Translations under genes and position numbers: made by a program
The notes under the pieces: generated by a model
Databases searched by the model: none
Seen by the model: the letters and a program-made list of their open reading frames with translations, nothing else
What the model was told of the DNA's origin: nothing
NCBI GenBank assembly: GCA_947166625.1
Contig: CAMVEX010000002.1
Location: forward strand, 1-64,000
Length of the DNA: 64,000 bases
Source: an uncultured Clostridia bacterium
Lineage (GTDB): Bacteria > Bacillota > Clostridia > Oscillospirales > Acutalibacteraceae
Reading direction: 5' to 3'
Shown here: piece after piece, positions 33,317 through 42,813 of the stretch
Layout: every line of letters begins with the position of its first letter
How positions within the stretch are numbered: the first letter of the stretch is position 1

Positions 33317-34578
33317 TGGGAGTCTCCTTCCTTTTTATCACAGACCCACAACCCCAGCGCGGGATTGCCGATATAAAAAATTTCTTCTCCGTCTATATTG
33401 CAAAAGCCGTCCGTCAGAGCCGCGGGATCATATTTCTTCACGGCTTCGCGATAAGGCAGATATTTGAATCCGGCTCCGGTAACCTCTTCGCCGGTCAGTT
33501 TCTCGGTGCAGTAGGTTATAGAAAATCTGCCGTCTGACGAGCCGTGGATCAAATGAGCCGCGACCGAGAGATTCGCCTTGAGGTCTTCATTCTCCGCAGT
33601 GAGCTTGAGAATGTTTTCTCTGCCAACATAGCCGTATTTGCGGATAAGCCGGTCATTCTCCGCGTCCTCTCCGAACTTGGAAACGCCGGGCGCGAGAATT
33701 ATCAGCTCGCCGCCGTCCGCTATGGCCATTCTCGTCCTGTAAACGGCTTTGTTCCCGAGCCAAGTGCTTTTGAATTCACGCGGATCGAGATAAACCACGA
33801 CCTTTTTGAAAGGCTCTTTTACATGGACGAGATTCAACTCGCGGCTGAGCTCGACAGCCTGCTCAAAGGGCTTGCGGCCTTCGCCGATATAAAGCCCGTG
33901 GATCAGAGTTTCGTCATCTCTGTTGGTAGTGACGGTGAGGACATACATCAGGGGCACATCCGCAAGAAAATGCTCCTGGGCGTAATCGAAAACTTTTCGC
34001 ACCGGCGAAAAATCTCTGCCCATTATCCTCTCCATTCCGTAAAAGGCTCCGAGCATATGGGAGGAATTTATCATACTGCTGCCGCCGCAGCCGACAAAAA
34101 TATTCTTTGAATAATTTGCCATCCCGACCACTTCGTGCGGCACGACCTGACCGATAGATATGATCAGATCGTATGATTTATCCATTATGAGTTTATTGAC
34201 TTCTACATCTATCTTATCGGTGACAAGCCCCTCAGAGACCTGAGAAACAAACTCTCCGGGCACCTCTCCGATTTTTACGATATCGCGCCTCCAATTATGG
34301 ACGATTATCTTTTCAAAAGGAATTCCGCTCCCGAAAAATGCAAGGCATTCCTCCTCGGTCATCGGCTCGTGAGTGCCGAGAGCGGGCATGATATCCACCT
34401 CGCAGGAATCCTTCAGAAGCTCGTAATAGATCGCCGTGATCTTCCCCGCGCCGGAATAAAGCCTGGTATAGTCCGGCGGCAGCAGCAAAACTTTATGAAG
34501 CTCTTTGCCCTCGATCGACTTTTTGAGGGAAGCGCGAAGCTCACCGTCCGATATCGTGTAAACGGGTGTTTCTGCCAT
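33313..34578 (-). CDS. LarA-family nickel-pincer racemase/epimerase homologue
   Basis: A 421-residue protein of the lactate racemase (DUF2088) family. Residues that in LarA bind the nickel-pincer cofactor and catalyse proton transfer are present: GTHEPM (His near 101), VVPHEVVGMANYSKNIFVGCGG (His and the cofactor-anchoring Lys) and SSHMLGAFYG (His). LarA homologues include epimerases of lactate, malate and sugar acids such as gluconate/mannonate. The coupled gnd gene favours a sugar acid here. The cofactor-building LarB, LarC and LarE are not in this window. It is the first gene of the run, behind a promoter with an overlapping palindrome. Confidence 0.85.
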   Translation of the reverse strand: MAETPVYTISDGELRASLKKSIEGKELHKVLLLPPDYTRLYSGAGKITAIYYELLKDSCEVDIMPALGTHEPMTEEECLAFFGSGIPFEKIIVHNWRRDIVKIGEVPGEFVSQVSEGLVTDKIDVEVNKLIMDKSYDLIISIGQVVPHEVVGMANYSKNIFVGCGGSSMINSSHMLGAFYGMERIMGRDFSPVRKVFDYAQEHFLADVPLMYVLTVTTNRDDETLIHGLYIGEGRKPFEQAVELSRELNLVHVKEPFKKVVVYLDPREFKSTWLGNKAVYRTRMAIADGGELIILAPGVSKFGEDAENDRLIRKYGYVGRENILKLTAENEDLKANLSVAAHLIHGSSDGRFSITYCTEKLTGEEVTGAGFKYLPYREAVKKYDPAALTDGFCNIDGEEIFYIGNPALGLWVCDKKEGDSQ

Positions 34579-34609
34579 TTTCTCACCCTTTCGTGTATAA
34601 ATTCAGTTT

Positions 34610-34639
34610 ATAATACCATAATTACAGCTTGCGGGCAAG
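34610..34639 (-). promoter_or_regulatory. Promoter of the LarA/gnd run with overlapping palindrome
   Basis: On the minus strand TTGCCC (34638-34633), a 17-base spacer and TATTAT (34615-34610). The -35 sits inside CTTGC-GG-GCAAG (34628-34639), a 5+5 palindrome that could be a regulator site. Confidence 0.55.
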
Positions 34640-34672
34640 GGTCAATATAAATAAAATTTAACATTTGTTTTA

Positions 34673-34701
34673 TTGAAAACACAGCAGAGTTATGGTAGAA
34701 T
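34673..34701 (+). promoter_or_regulatory. Sigma-A promoter of the propeller protein gene
   Basis: TTGAAA (34673-34678), a 17-base spacer and TAGAAT (34696-34701), 51 bases before the GTG start. Confidence 0.65.
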
Positions 34702-34752
34702 ATATGCGGTAAACAGAAAGAAATACAGATTACCTTAAGCGAGGTGAACGAA

Positions 34753-36423
34753 GTGGAAGCGGTTTTTAATTTCATAAAATCGGCATTTGCCGCGCTTATG
34801 TCGTTATTTGTGATGATACAGGGGCTTTTCGGTATTCAGGGTAAAAAACCTGCCGATACGGGGATACCCGAGATCGCTCCCGGGATCATCACCGCAGACG
34901 ATATATCCGATGCGGGAGCCGCTCAGCCCGTGATCGCCGAAGACACGGAAACGCCATCGGTGAATTACGCCGACCCGAACACGGCATTTGCAAGCGATTT
35001 TGAGCTGAATTTTGATTCTTCGACCCGTTCTCTGCCTTCAGAATATACGGCAAACGAAAACAAGGTTTATAAAGCGGTGTCTTCCTCATACGAAACCGCG
35101 GATACCATACATTCAAGGCTTACAGGCATTTCGTTAGTCGGTGTGAGAAACGCTCTCAATAAACTTGTTTCTGACGGATATATTCAGACCAAGACCGTAT
35201 CAAACGCCGCGAATTACAAGCGGCTTGCCGAAAATCTCTATATCAACGGCGCTGTCAAAAGCGGTGATTACTACTATGTCTGCGGAGAGGGCTCGTCGAT
35301 TTCGGGCAGCTATCAGGGAAGCATTTACAGCTGCTCTTTCATATCAAAGCATTCGCAGGACGGCACGCTCGTAAAATCCGTTGAGATCTCAAACGCTTCA
35401 AATGAGATCCATTACACCGATATTACCTCATCCGGCGACGGCGGAACAGCAGTCTGCGGATACAAATATACGGGGACGGGAGCGCTGAGCTACGCATTCA
35501 TAGAAAAGTATGACGCGGATATAAATCTCGTATGGTCAAAGAAGCTTTACGGCGACGGAAGCGACTATCTCAACTGCATCGCTCTGTGTTCCGACGGAGG
35601 ATTTGTCGCGGGAGGAAACACCACCTCCACAACCCATGATTTTGACGGCATACCCAATTACGGATTTTCGTGCGCGGTGCTGATGAAATTCAATCCCGAC
35701 GGAGAGCGTGTCTGGTGCAGGTATCTCGGCGGAAGCGGCATAGCGGATGTGACGGATGTGGACACCGACTCTCTGGGCAATATTTTTGCCGATATTTCGG
35801 CGGTGCCAAACGACGGCGAATTCGCCGGATTCAGCGGAAAAATAAAGAATTCTCTCGACAATGTCATTATCAGATATGATAACAACGGTCTGATGAAATG
35901 GAAATGCGTTCTCTCGACCAACAGCCGCGATTATTTTGACAGAGTGTGCGCGGACGGCAGCGGCGGATGCCTTGCCGGCGGCAATTTCACCTACACGGCA
36001 GGCGGTCTGACGGTCGCCTCCGGCACCCTGAGCGGGCTTGTAGTCAGCGGAAAGAGCGATATAGTCGTTGTATCTATCGGCTCCTACGGTACCATTACAA
36101 AATCGAGGCTTCTCAAGGGCACCGGCGGAGATTTCCTCAGAGACATCAAGAAGGTCAGAAACGGCTGGCTGCTTGTCGGATATTCGGATTCTTATGACGG
36201 AGAGTTCGGAGCGGATCTCGGAGATTATGACGCATTTGCCGAAGTGATAGATACCAAGCTCGCCAAGGCGGGGATGACGATAATCGGCGGCTCCGAACGC
36301 GACACGGCGACGGCGGCGGTATCGGACGGCGGCTCATTCACGGTATTCGGAGATATTGATTCGACCGAAAGCGGAGCCGTTACAAGCAGCTATTTCGTAA
36401 ACAGATACACATTGAACAACTGA
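34753..36423 (+). CDS. Membrane-anchored beta-propeller protein with a winged-helix-like segment
   Basis: A 556-residue protein. The GTG at 34753 is chosen because GAGGTGA lies 6 bases upstream; another in-frame GTG at 34744 overlaps that SD. An N-terminal hydrophobic helix (FAALMSLFVMIQGLFGI) anchors it. Residues about 105-145 (ETADTIHSRLTGISLVGVRNALNKLVSDGYIQTK) look like a winged-helix unit. From about residue 170 onward at least six repeats carry GG(F/T)xxxG and xxWxKxLG(G)SG-like strands, as in delta-60/SBBP propellers. No anchor is seen at the C-terminus. Function unknown; the combination of a DNA-binding-like fold and a propeller outside the membrane is odd. Confidence 0.65.
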   Translation: MEAVFNFIKSAFAALMSLFVMIQGLFGIQGKKPADTGIPEIAPGIITADDISDAGAAQPVIAEDTETPSVNYADPNTAFASDFELNFDSSTRSLPSEYTANENKVYKAVSSSYETADTIHSRLTGISLVGVRNALNKLVSDGYIQTKTVSNAANYKRLAENLYINGAVKSGDYYYVCGEGSSISGSYQGSIYSCSFISKHSQDGTLVKSVEISNASNEIHYTDITSSGDGGTAVCGYKYTGTGALSYAFIEKYDADINLVWSKKLYGDGSDYLNCIALCSDGGFVAGGNTTSTTHDFDGIPNYGFSCAVLMKFNPDGERVWCRYLGGSGIADVTDVDTDSLGNIFADISAVPNDGEFAGFSGKIKNSLDNVIIRYDNNGLMKWKCVLSTNSRDYFDRVCADGSGGCLAGGNFTYTAGGLTVASGTLSGLVVSGKSDIVVVSIGSYGTITKSRLLKGTGGDFLRDIKKVRNGWLLVGYSDSYDGEFGADLGDYDAFAEVIDTKLAKAGMTIIGGSERDTATAAVSDGGSFTVFGDIDSTESGAVTSSYFVNRYTLNN

Positions 36424-36441
36424 AAACAGCATATAATAATT

Positions 36442-36471
36442 GCCTCCCTTTCCGATGAAAGGGAGGCTTTG
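36442..36471. terminator. Bidirectional terminator between convergent genes
   Basis: A perfect 11-base-pair stem GCCTCCCTTTC / GAAAGGGAGGC (36442-36467) with a CGAT loop, followed on plus by TTTGAATTT and on minus by AATTATTAT. Confidence 0.82.
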
Positions 36472-36481
36472 AATTTCGGTT

Positions 36482-38260
36482 TTAATCCGCTGTGCTTTCG
36501 GGCGGAGCAACTGAACTGATGGGCTCCTGAGCGGAAGTCGAGGGTGTGAGAGTAGTGGATTCGCTCTGAGAAGCGGTGGTGGAATATATACCGGTATAGC
36601 TGTTTCTGCCGGTGGTGAATTCCTCGGTCGCCTGCTCGGTATAGACCTTGAGCGTGACCGTGGTGCCCACATCATACTCCTGATTTTCGGTGAGCGACAT
36701 CTCTATAACTTCATCTTCGGAATACCAGCCTCTCTCGCTTACATCCATTCGCTCCACCTCAAAGCCGAGGCCGGTAAGCTGCTGATAGGCTTCCTCGTAT
36801 GATTTGCCGACCACATTCGGCAGAGTTATCATTTCGCTGCCCTTGCTCACGGTGAGGACTATCGAGCTGCCTTTGGGCACGGATGTATCGGCGGGCACGC
36901 TCTGTGAAATGATAGTTCCTTTGGGAAATTCGGAATTGAAAACTTCATCTGCCGTGATCTTGAAATTCCTGTTGAATACGGGATTTGCCTGAATGGCGTC
37001 ATAATTGTAAACCGAAAAATCGGGAACCTGGACCTGCTCTGCCTGAGTGGTGGCTTCGGCGGTAGTCTGCCCGGGATTTTTGAGGTTGATCTTTCCCGAT
37101 TTATCAAGAGCGAAAAGAGCTCCCGTAATAGCGACCGCGCCGACAAGAAGGACGCACGCAAGGGTGATAAGAAATACTGCGGCGTTGCTTTTTTCTTTCT
37201 TTTGAGGCTTGCCGGCCGTCTGAGGAGCCGCGGCGGGTCTGTTCGGGATCTGAGGAGCCGGCTCAGCCTTGCCGTAATTAGTCCCCACCGCCGTCGCCGC
37301 CGGAGAGGCGGAGAGCTCTGCGCGAAGCTGCTCGACGGTCTTGGTCCTGTCCTGAGGCAAGATCTGAAGGCCGTTGATAAGCCCGTTTATCACATAGGCG
37401 GGTAGCGCTTCGGCAAATTTACCGGGCACCATAAGGCGATCGTTTGCCATACGCTCCTTTGCGGAAATCGGATCGCTTCCGATAAGGGTGCGGTAAAGCA
37501 CGGCGGTAAAGGCATATATATCGGTCCACGGGCCCTGGCGGACATCAAAACCGTACTGCTCCGCGGCGGCGTAACCGTCATATATCTGCGGGGTCAGACG
37601 GCTGCCGACGGTCCTCACCTCGCCTATTGCAAAGCCGGTTATCTTGATCTTGCCGTCCTCGCCTATCACGAGAGTCGTGGGCGAAATCCCGCGATGGATG
37701 ATACCGTTCGTATGAAGAGTTCCGAGGGTCGAGAGGGTCGGCATAAGAAGCTGCCTCGCCTTCTCCCAAGTAATATATCCGGTCTTGCTTCTGAGCAGGA
37801 AATCACGTAGGGAAATGCCGTCAAAATGATCATAGACCGCGTATGAGGTGCTGTAATCCTCGACCACATCCGTCACATTTATGAGGGCGGAAAGCCCGCT
37901 GAGCTTGGCAAGTTTGCCCCAGAGCTCTTCAAAACTGCGGCGGAGATCGGCATAGACCGCTTCGGATCCGAGCCTTACCTGCAAGCCGAGATTCGGCAAA
38001 ACTCTCGTTGTAATGGAAACGGGAATGAATTCCCTGATATTTACGGCTTTTTTATCTCTGAGATCCCATGCGATGTAGGTCGCGCCCTCTCCGTTGGTGT
38101 CGATGACCTTTCCGACAAGATAGCGGTTGCCGACGACCGTCCTCACGGGGAGATAAGGCGCCGGCTGCGGAGTTTCAACATGATATCCGCAATAGGGGCA
38201 TTTCTTTTCGTCGCCTATTTCGTGCATACAGCCCATGCAAAGGTTTTCGGAACTTATCAT
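36482..38260 (-). CDS. PASTA-domain serine/threonine pseudokinase
   Basis: A 592-residue protein: an N-terminal zinc ribbon (CMGCMHEIGDEKKCPYCGY), a Hanks-type kinase fold (about residues 45-300), a Pro-rich linker, one membrane helix (NAAVFLITLACVLLVGAVAI) and two PASTA repeats (about 420-485 and 490-555), then a Ser/Thr-rich tail. PASTA repeats bind peptidoglycan fragments. All three catalytic positions are lost: the VAIK lysine is Arg76, the HRD motif is HRG (Gly191) with the following Asn changed to Thr, and DFG reads GFA (Gly209). It should be a cell-wall-sensing scaffold rather than an enzyme. It has its own promoter. Confidence 0.85.
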   Translation of the reverse strand: MISSENLCMGCMHEIGDEKKCPYCGYHVETPQPAPYLPVRTVVGNRYLVGKVIDTNGEGATYIAWDLRDKKAVNIREFIPVSITTRVLPNLGLQVRLGSEAVYADLRRSFEELWGKLAKLSGLSALINVTDVVEDYSTSYAVYDHFDGISLRDFLLRSKTGYITWEKARQLLMPTLSTLGTLHTNGIIHRGISPTTLVIGEDGKIKITGFAIGEVRTVGSRLTPQIYDGYAAAEQYGFDVRQGPWTDIYAFTAVLYRTLIGSDPISAKERMANDRLMVPGKFAEALPAYVINGLINGLQILPQDRTKTVEQLRAELSASPAATAVGTNYGKAEPAPQIPNRPAAAPQTAGKPQKKEKSNAAVFLITLACVLLVGAVAITGALFALDKSGKINLKNPGQTTAEATTQAEQVQVPDFSVYNYDAIQANPVFNRNFKITADEVFNSEFPKGTIISQSVPADTSVPKGSSIVLTVSKGSEMITLPNVVGKSYEEAYQQLTGLGFEVERMDVSERGWYSEDEVIEMSLTENQEYDVGTTVTLKVYTEQATEEFTTGRNSYTGIYSTTASQSESTTLTPSTSAQEPISSVAPPESTAD

Positions 38261-38385
38261 ATATTATACTCCTTTCGAAGTTAACACTCTGTTTCGGCGT
38301 TGAATTCACGCAGGCGGGCCGTCGCTCCGCAATGAATATCAAACCGCCGGAAGATGTTGAGATACACACATCCCCTATTATGTGA

Positions 38386-38414
38386 ATAGTAACAAACAGG
38401 TGTGTTTTTGTCAA
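38386..38414 (-). promoter_or_regulatory. Sigma-A promoter of the PASTA pseudokinase gene
   Basis: On the minus strand a consensus TTGACA (38414-38409), a 17-base spacer and TACTAT (38391-38386), with a leader of about 120 bases. Together with the glg promoter it accounts for the 38261-38576 gap. Confidence 0.75.
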
Positions 38415-38498
38415 TCTATGTTACCAAGTTGTAATAATTTTAGTCATTTTAATTAAAATTTATAAAATAATTTCGTTAATCATCGGTGAGCGCAGTTC

Positions 38499-38527
38499 TT
38501 GAATTATTCACATAAGGCTGATATAAT
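38499..38527 (+). promoter_or_regulatory. Sigma-A promoter of the glycogen directon
   Basis: TTGAAT (38499-38504), a 17-base spacer and a perfect TATAAT (38522-38527), 50 bases before glgB. No further terminator or strong promoter is seen until 52.7 kb. Confidence 0.78.
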
Positions 38528-38576
38528 TTATTTTGAATATTTATATATTTAGATTACATCCGGAAGGAAAGTTATC

Positions 38577-40475
38577 ATGTCATACGAAAACAATGTTCCT
38601 CTGTATCTTTTTCATCAGGGGACAAACGCGAAGGCATACGAATTTCTCGGCTCTCATCCCGCCGAAGGCGGAGGAGTGGTTTTCAGAGTGTGGGCTCCCA
38701 ATGCCGCGAGTATCAGCCTGACCGGTGATTTCAACGGATGGGATACAAGAGCAAACCCCATGTCAAAAATCAGCAGCGGAGTATGGGAATGCACCGTGCC
38801 CGTCGTAAACCGGTATGAAAGCTACAAGTATTTTATCACCGCCGCCGACGGCAGGACTTTCTATAAGGCCGATCCTTTCGCTTTTCATGCGGAGACAAGG
38901 CCCGGCACCGCTTCAAAATACTATCCGGGGCTTGATTTCAAATGGAGCGATAAAACCTGGCTCAAAAAGAGAAAAGCAGCGGATATATATGCTTCTCCCG
39001 TAAACATCTATGAAGTCCATGCGGGCTCGTGGCAGCTCTATGACGACGGCAACCCCCTTTCCTACCGCGAGCTTGCCGAAAGGCTTGTGCCCTATGTGAA
39101 AGAGATGGGATATACCCATATCGAGCTTATGCCCGTTATGGAGCATCCTTTTGACGGAAGCTGGGGCTATCAGGTAACGGGGTATTTCGCCCCCACTTCG
39201 CGCTACGGCACTCCCGAGGATTTCGCTTACTTTGTGGATCACGCTCACAAAAACGGGATCGGAGTCATTCTCGACTGGGTGCCCGCCCACTTTCCCAAAG
39301 ACGCATTCGGGCTCTATGAATTTGACGGCTCGAAATGCTATGAGTACGAAGACCTTCGCAAGGGTGAGCATTTCCAATGGGGCACCAGAGTTTTTGACTA
39401 CGGCAAAAACGAGGTGCAGAGTTTCCTTGTTTCAAGCGCGATGTTCTGGATAGAAAAATATCACGTTGACGGGCTCAGGGTTGACGCGGTCGCCTCAATG
39501 CTCTATCTCGACTACGGCAGGAATGACGGCCAGTGGATAGCGAACGCCTACGGAGGAAGAGAAAACCTCGAAGCGGTCGCATTCCTGAGAAAGCTTAACG
39601 AATCCATATTCCGCGAGCATTCCGATGTGATGATGATCGCAGAAGAAAGCACCGCGTGGCCGATGGTTTCAAAGCCCACCTACAGTGGCGGCCTCGGATT
39701 CAATTTCAAATGGAATATGGGCTGGATGAACGATTGCCTGCGTTATTTCTCGCTCGACGGCATATTCCGCAAATTCAATCACGACTGCCTCACCTTCTCA
39801 TTTTTCTACGCTTTCAGCGAAAATTTCGTCTTGCCGATTTCTCATGATGAGGTCGTCCACGGCAAATGCTCGCTGATCAACAAGATGCCCGGCACATACG
39901 AGGAAAAATTCGCGGGAGTCCGCTCATTTCTCGGATATATGATGTCGCATCCCGGCAAAAAGCTCCTGTTTATGGGCAGCGAATTCGGTCAGTTTATCGA
40001 ATGGAATTATAAGCAGCAACTTGATTGGCTTCTCCTCGATTATGAAGCGCACAGGCAGCTCAAGCAATACACGGCCGATCTTAATAAATTCTATCTCGAC
40101 AACCCTGCCTTTTGGGAGGATGATTACAGTTGGGACGGCTTCAGCTGGATAGTCAGCGACGATTGCGATAATTCCGTTGCCGCATACCTCAGAAGAGACA
40201 AGCAGGGCAAAGAGATAATCGTATTGTGTAATTTCACGGGAGTTACCCGGAAGGGCTACCGCATAGGAGTGCCCGCCCCCGGCACATACCGCCCGGTATT
40301 CTCATCAGCTTCACCCGCTTACGGCGGAAGGGATGAGAGCACAAAAGCGTCCGTCAGGGCAAAGAAAATACCGATGCACGGCTTTGATTACAGCATTGAG
40401 CTCGATATTGAGGGTCTGAGCTGTATGTATCTTAAAAACACCTCAAGGAAGAAAACAGACAAGGAGGATAAATAA
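38577..40475 (+). CDS. glgB: 1,4-alpha-glucan (glycogen) branching enzyme
   Basis: A 632-residue GH13 branching enzyme that makes alpha-1,6 branches in glycogen. It has an N-terminal CBM48 domain (RVWAPNAASISLTGDFNGW, about residues 38-58). The GH13 barrel has VILDWVPAHF, the nucleophile region GLRVDAVASMLYLDY, the acid/base AEEST and the ISHDEVVHGK motif near residue 425. The C-terminal beta domain follows. AAGGAAAG precedes the ATG. The stop abuts the glgC start with no gap. Confidence 0.95.
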   Translation: MSYENNVPLYLFHQGTNAKAYEFLGSHPAEGGGVVFRVWAPNAASISLTGDFNGWDTRANPMSKISSGVWECTVPVVNRYESYKYFITAADGRTFYKADPFAFHAETRPGTASKYYPGLDFKWSDKTWLKKRKAADIYASPVNIYEVHAGSWQLYDDGNPLSYRELAERLVPYVKEMGYTHIELMPVMEHPFDGSWGYQVTGYFAPTSRYGTPEDFAYFVDHAHKNGIGVILDWVPAHFPKDAFGLYEFDGSKCYEYEDLRKGEHFQWGTRVFDYGKNEVQSFLVSSAMFWIEKYHVDGLRVDAVASMLYLDYGRNDGQWIANAYGGRENLEAVAFLRKLNESIFREHSDVMMIAEESTAWPMVSKPTYSGGLGFNFKWNMGWMNDCLRYFSLDGIFRKFNHDCLTFSFFYAFSENFVLPISHDEVVHGKCSLINKMPGTYEEKFAGVRSFLGYMMSHPGKKLLFMGSEFGQFIEWNYKQQLDWLLLDYEAHRQLKQYTADLNKFYLDNPAFWEDDYSWDGFSWIVSDDCDNSVAAYLRRDKQGKEIIVLCNFTGVTRKGYRIGVPAPGTYRPVFSSASPAYGGRDESTKASVRAKKIPMHGFDYSIELDIEGLSCMYLKNTSRKKTDKEDK

Positions 40476-41690
40476 ATGGCAAGAAAACAGGAATGTATCG
40501 CCATGCTTTTAGCCGGCGGTCAGGGAAGCCGTCTCGGCATTCTCACAAAAAATATCGCTAAACCCGCCGTACCTTACGGCGGCAAATACCGCATAATCGA
40601 CTTCCCGCTTTCAAACTGCGTGAATTCGGGAATATATACCGTGGGCGTGCTTACCCAATATCAGCCGCTCGCGCTCAACGACTATATCGGCAACGGTCAG
40701 CCCTGGGATCTCGACAGAGCGGACGGCGGAGTGCATATTCTCTCCCCCTATCAGCAGATAAAGGGCACCGAATGGTATAAAGGCACGGCAAATTCGATCT
40801 ATCAGAATATCAAATTCATCGAGAGATACGATCCCGAATATGTCCTTATCCTGTCGGGCGACCACATTTATAAGATGGATTATTCAAAGATGCTCGACTA
40901 TCATAAAGAAAACAATGCGGATTGCACGATCGCCATGATAGAAGTCCCCTGGGAAGAGGCAAGCCGCTTCGGCCTGATGCTTGTCAATGACGACGGCTCA
41001 ATAGCCGAATTTGAGGAAAAGCCCAAAAATCCGAGAAGCAACAAGGCTTCGATGGGCATTTACATCTTTAATTGGAAAAAGCTTCGCAGCTATCTCATAG
41101 AGGATGAGGCGAATGAAAACTCCGGCAACGATTTCGGCCACGATGTGATCCCCGCAATGCACGCCGCCGGCGAGAGAATGTTTGCCTATCAGTTTGACGG
41201 CTACTGGAAGGATGTCGGAACTATCGACTCCCTCTGGGATTCAAACCTCGACCTGCTCAATCCGAAGGTCGATCTCGATCTCGACGATGACAGCTGGAAG
41301 ATTTATTCGAGATCTCCCGTTGCTCCGCCTCACTATGTCGGCGCAAACGCAGTGATAGAGAATTCAATGATCACCGAGGGCTGCGAAATAGACGGCAGCG
41401 TTGATTTCTCCGTTCTCTTTGCCAATGTCAAGGTTGAAAAGGGAGCGAATGTCAAATATTCGATAGTGATGCCCGGAACGGTCATCAAGAGCGGCGCCTC
41501 GGTGCAGTATTCCATAGTCGCGGAAAATACCGTGATAGAAGAAGGCGCGACAGTCGGCAAGAGCCCCGAAGAAATGAAAAACATAGAGGATTGGGGAGTC
41601 GCCGTCGTAGGCAGCGGCGTTACGATCGGCAAAAACGCCGAGGTCGCTCCCAAATCAATGATAGATACCGATATCGGAGGTGAAAACTGA
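40476..41690 (+). CDS. glgC: Glucose-1-phosphate adenylyltransferase, catalytic subunit
   Basis: A 404-residue ADP-glucose pyrophosphorylase, which makes ADP-glucose from ATP and glucose 1-phosphate. The N-terminal nucleotide loop [14 protein letters not shown] and the [11 protein letters not shown] motif are intact, as are [15 protein letters not shown] and YWKDVGT. A left-handed beta-helix forms the C-terminus. It shares its last base with the glgD start. In Firmicutes GlgC pairs with GlgD for full activity. Confidence 0.95.
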   Translation: MARKQECIAMLLAGGQGSRLGILTKNIAKPAVPYGGKYRIIDFPLSNCVNSGIYTVGVLTQYQPLALNDYIGNGQPWDLDRADGGVHILSPYQQIKGTEWYKGTANSIYQNIKFIERYDPEYVLILSGDHIYKMDYSKMLDYHKENNADCTIAMIEVPWEEASRFGLMLVNDDGSIAEFEEKPKNPRSNKASMGIYIFNWKKLRSYLIEDEANENSGNDFGHDVIPAMHAAGERMFAYQFDGYWKDVGTIDSLWDSNLDLLNPKVDLDLDDDSWKIYSRSPVAPPHYVGANAVIENSMITEGCEIDGSVDFSVLFANVKVEKGANVKYSIVMPGTVIKSGASVQYSIVAENTVIEEGATVGKSPEEMKNIEDWGVAVVGSGVTIGKNAEVAPKSMIDTDIGGEN

Positions 41691-42802
41691 TGGCTGCAAA
41701 AAATGTACTCGGAATTATTTTTTCAAACGCTTATGACGAGGTTATCCCCGAGATCACCGCTTTCAGGACCATGGGCTCCGTCCCGTTTGCAAGCCGTTAC
41801 CGCCTGATAGATTTTCAGCTTTCATATATGGTAAACGCAGGCATCCCCAGAGTAGGCATACTCACCAACAGCAACTACCGCTCGCTTATGGATCATATCG
41901 GCAACGGCAAGGCGTGGGATCTCGCGAGAAAGAGAGAGGGGCTCACCATACTGCCTCCGTTCAATCACCCCGATACCGGCGTATTCAAGGGCAAGCTTGA
42001 CGCTCTCTACGGCTCGATAGGCTACATCAGCGATTCGGGCAAGGATTATGTCCTCGTCACGGACTGCAACATAGTTTCCGATATAGATTATGATTCGCTT
42101 ATGAATTATCATCTTGAGACAAAGGCCGAGATCACGCTTGCGTATTCCGAAGGCCTTGCCACGGGAATCAAAAACGGCATGGAATACGAGCTTTCGGATG
42201 ACGGAAGAATAACCGCGATGAAATATATCGATTCGTGCAGCGACAATATGAAAACCTCTCTCAAGACGATGGTGATAAACCGCACTCTGCTTGAGCGCCT
42301 GCTTCACGAAGCGAATTCAAAAAGGATCACCGATTTTGAGACCTTATTTGCCGATAACACCTCAAATCTCAGGATCTACGGTTACCGTCACGACGGCTAT
42401 GTGAAGATAATCGAAAATATCAAAACTTACTATGAAGCAAACCTCGACCTGCTTAATCCCGAAGTGAGAAACGCTCTCTTTACCCCCGAAAAGCCCATCT
42501 ATACAAAGACGAGCGACAAGGTGCCCGCCAAATACGGCATTGCGGCAAAGGCGGTCAATTCTCTTATTGCGGACGGGTGCAAGGTTTACGGCGAGGTCGA
42601 AAACTGCATTCTCTTCAGAGGCGTGACCGTTTCAAAGGGAGCGAAGATCAAAAATTCGATCATAATGCAGGATACCTTCATTGGCGAAAATGCGGCTGTT
42701 GAATATGTGATCACGGATAAGGATGTTAATATCGGCGCGGGCAAAAAACTCTGCGGCGCCGAGAATTATCCGATATACATCGGGAAGGGAATAAACATCT
42801 GA
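41690..42802 (+). CDS. glgD: Glucose-1-phosphate adenylyltransferase regulatory subunit
   Basis: A 370-residue paralogue of GlgC. The catalytic GGxGxRL loop is replaced by IFSNAYDEVIPE, which is typical of GlgD, while ASRYRLIDFQLS and the C-terminal beta-helix are kept. It forms a mixed complex with GlgC and modulates its activity. Its ATG overlaps the glgC stop by one base, so the two subunits should be made in balance. Confidence 0.93.
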   Translation: MAAKNVLGIIFSNAYDEVIPEITAFRTMGSVPFASRYRLIDFQLSYMVNAGIPRVGILTNSNYRSLMDHIGNGKAWDLARKREGLTILPPFNHPDTGVFKGKLDALYGSIGYISDSGKDYVLVTDCNIVSDIDYDSLMNYHLETKAEITLAYSEGLATGIKNGMEYELSDDGRITAMKYIDSCSDNMKTSLKTMVINRTLLERLLHEANSKRITDFETLFADNTSNLRIYGYRHDGYVKIIENIKTYYEANLDLLNPEVRNALFTPEKPIYTKTSDKVPAKYGIAAKAVNSLIADGCKVYGEVENCILFRGVTVSKGAKIKNSIIMQDTFIGENAAVEYVITDKDVNIGAGKKLCGAENYPIYIGKGINI

Positions 42803-42813
42803 GGTAAATTTGA

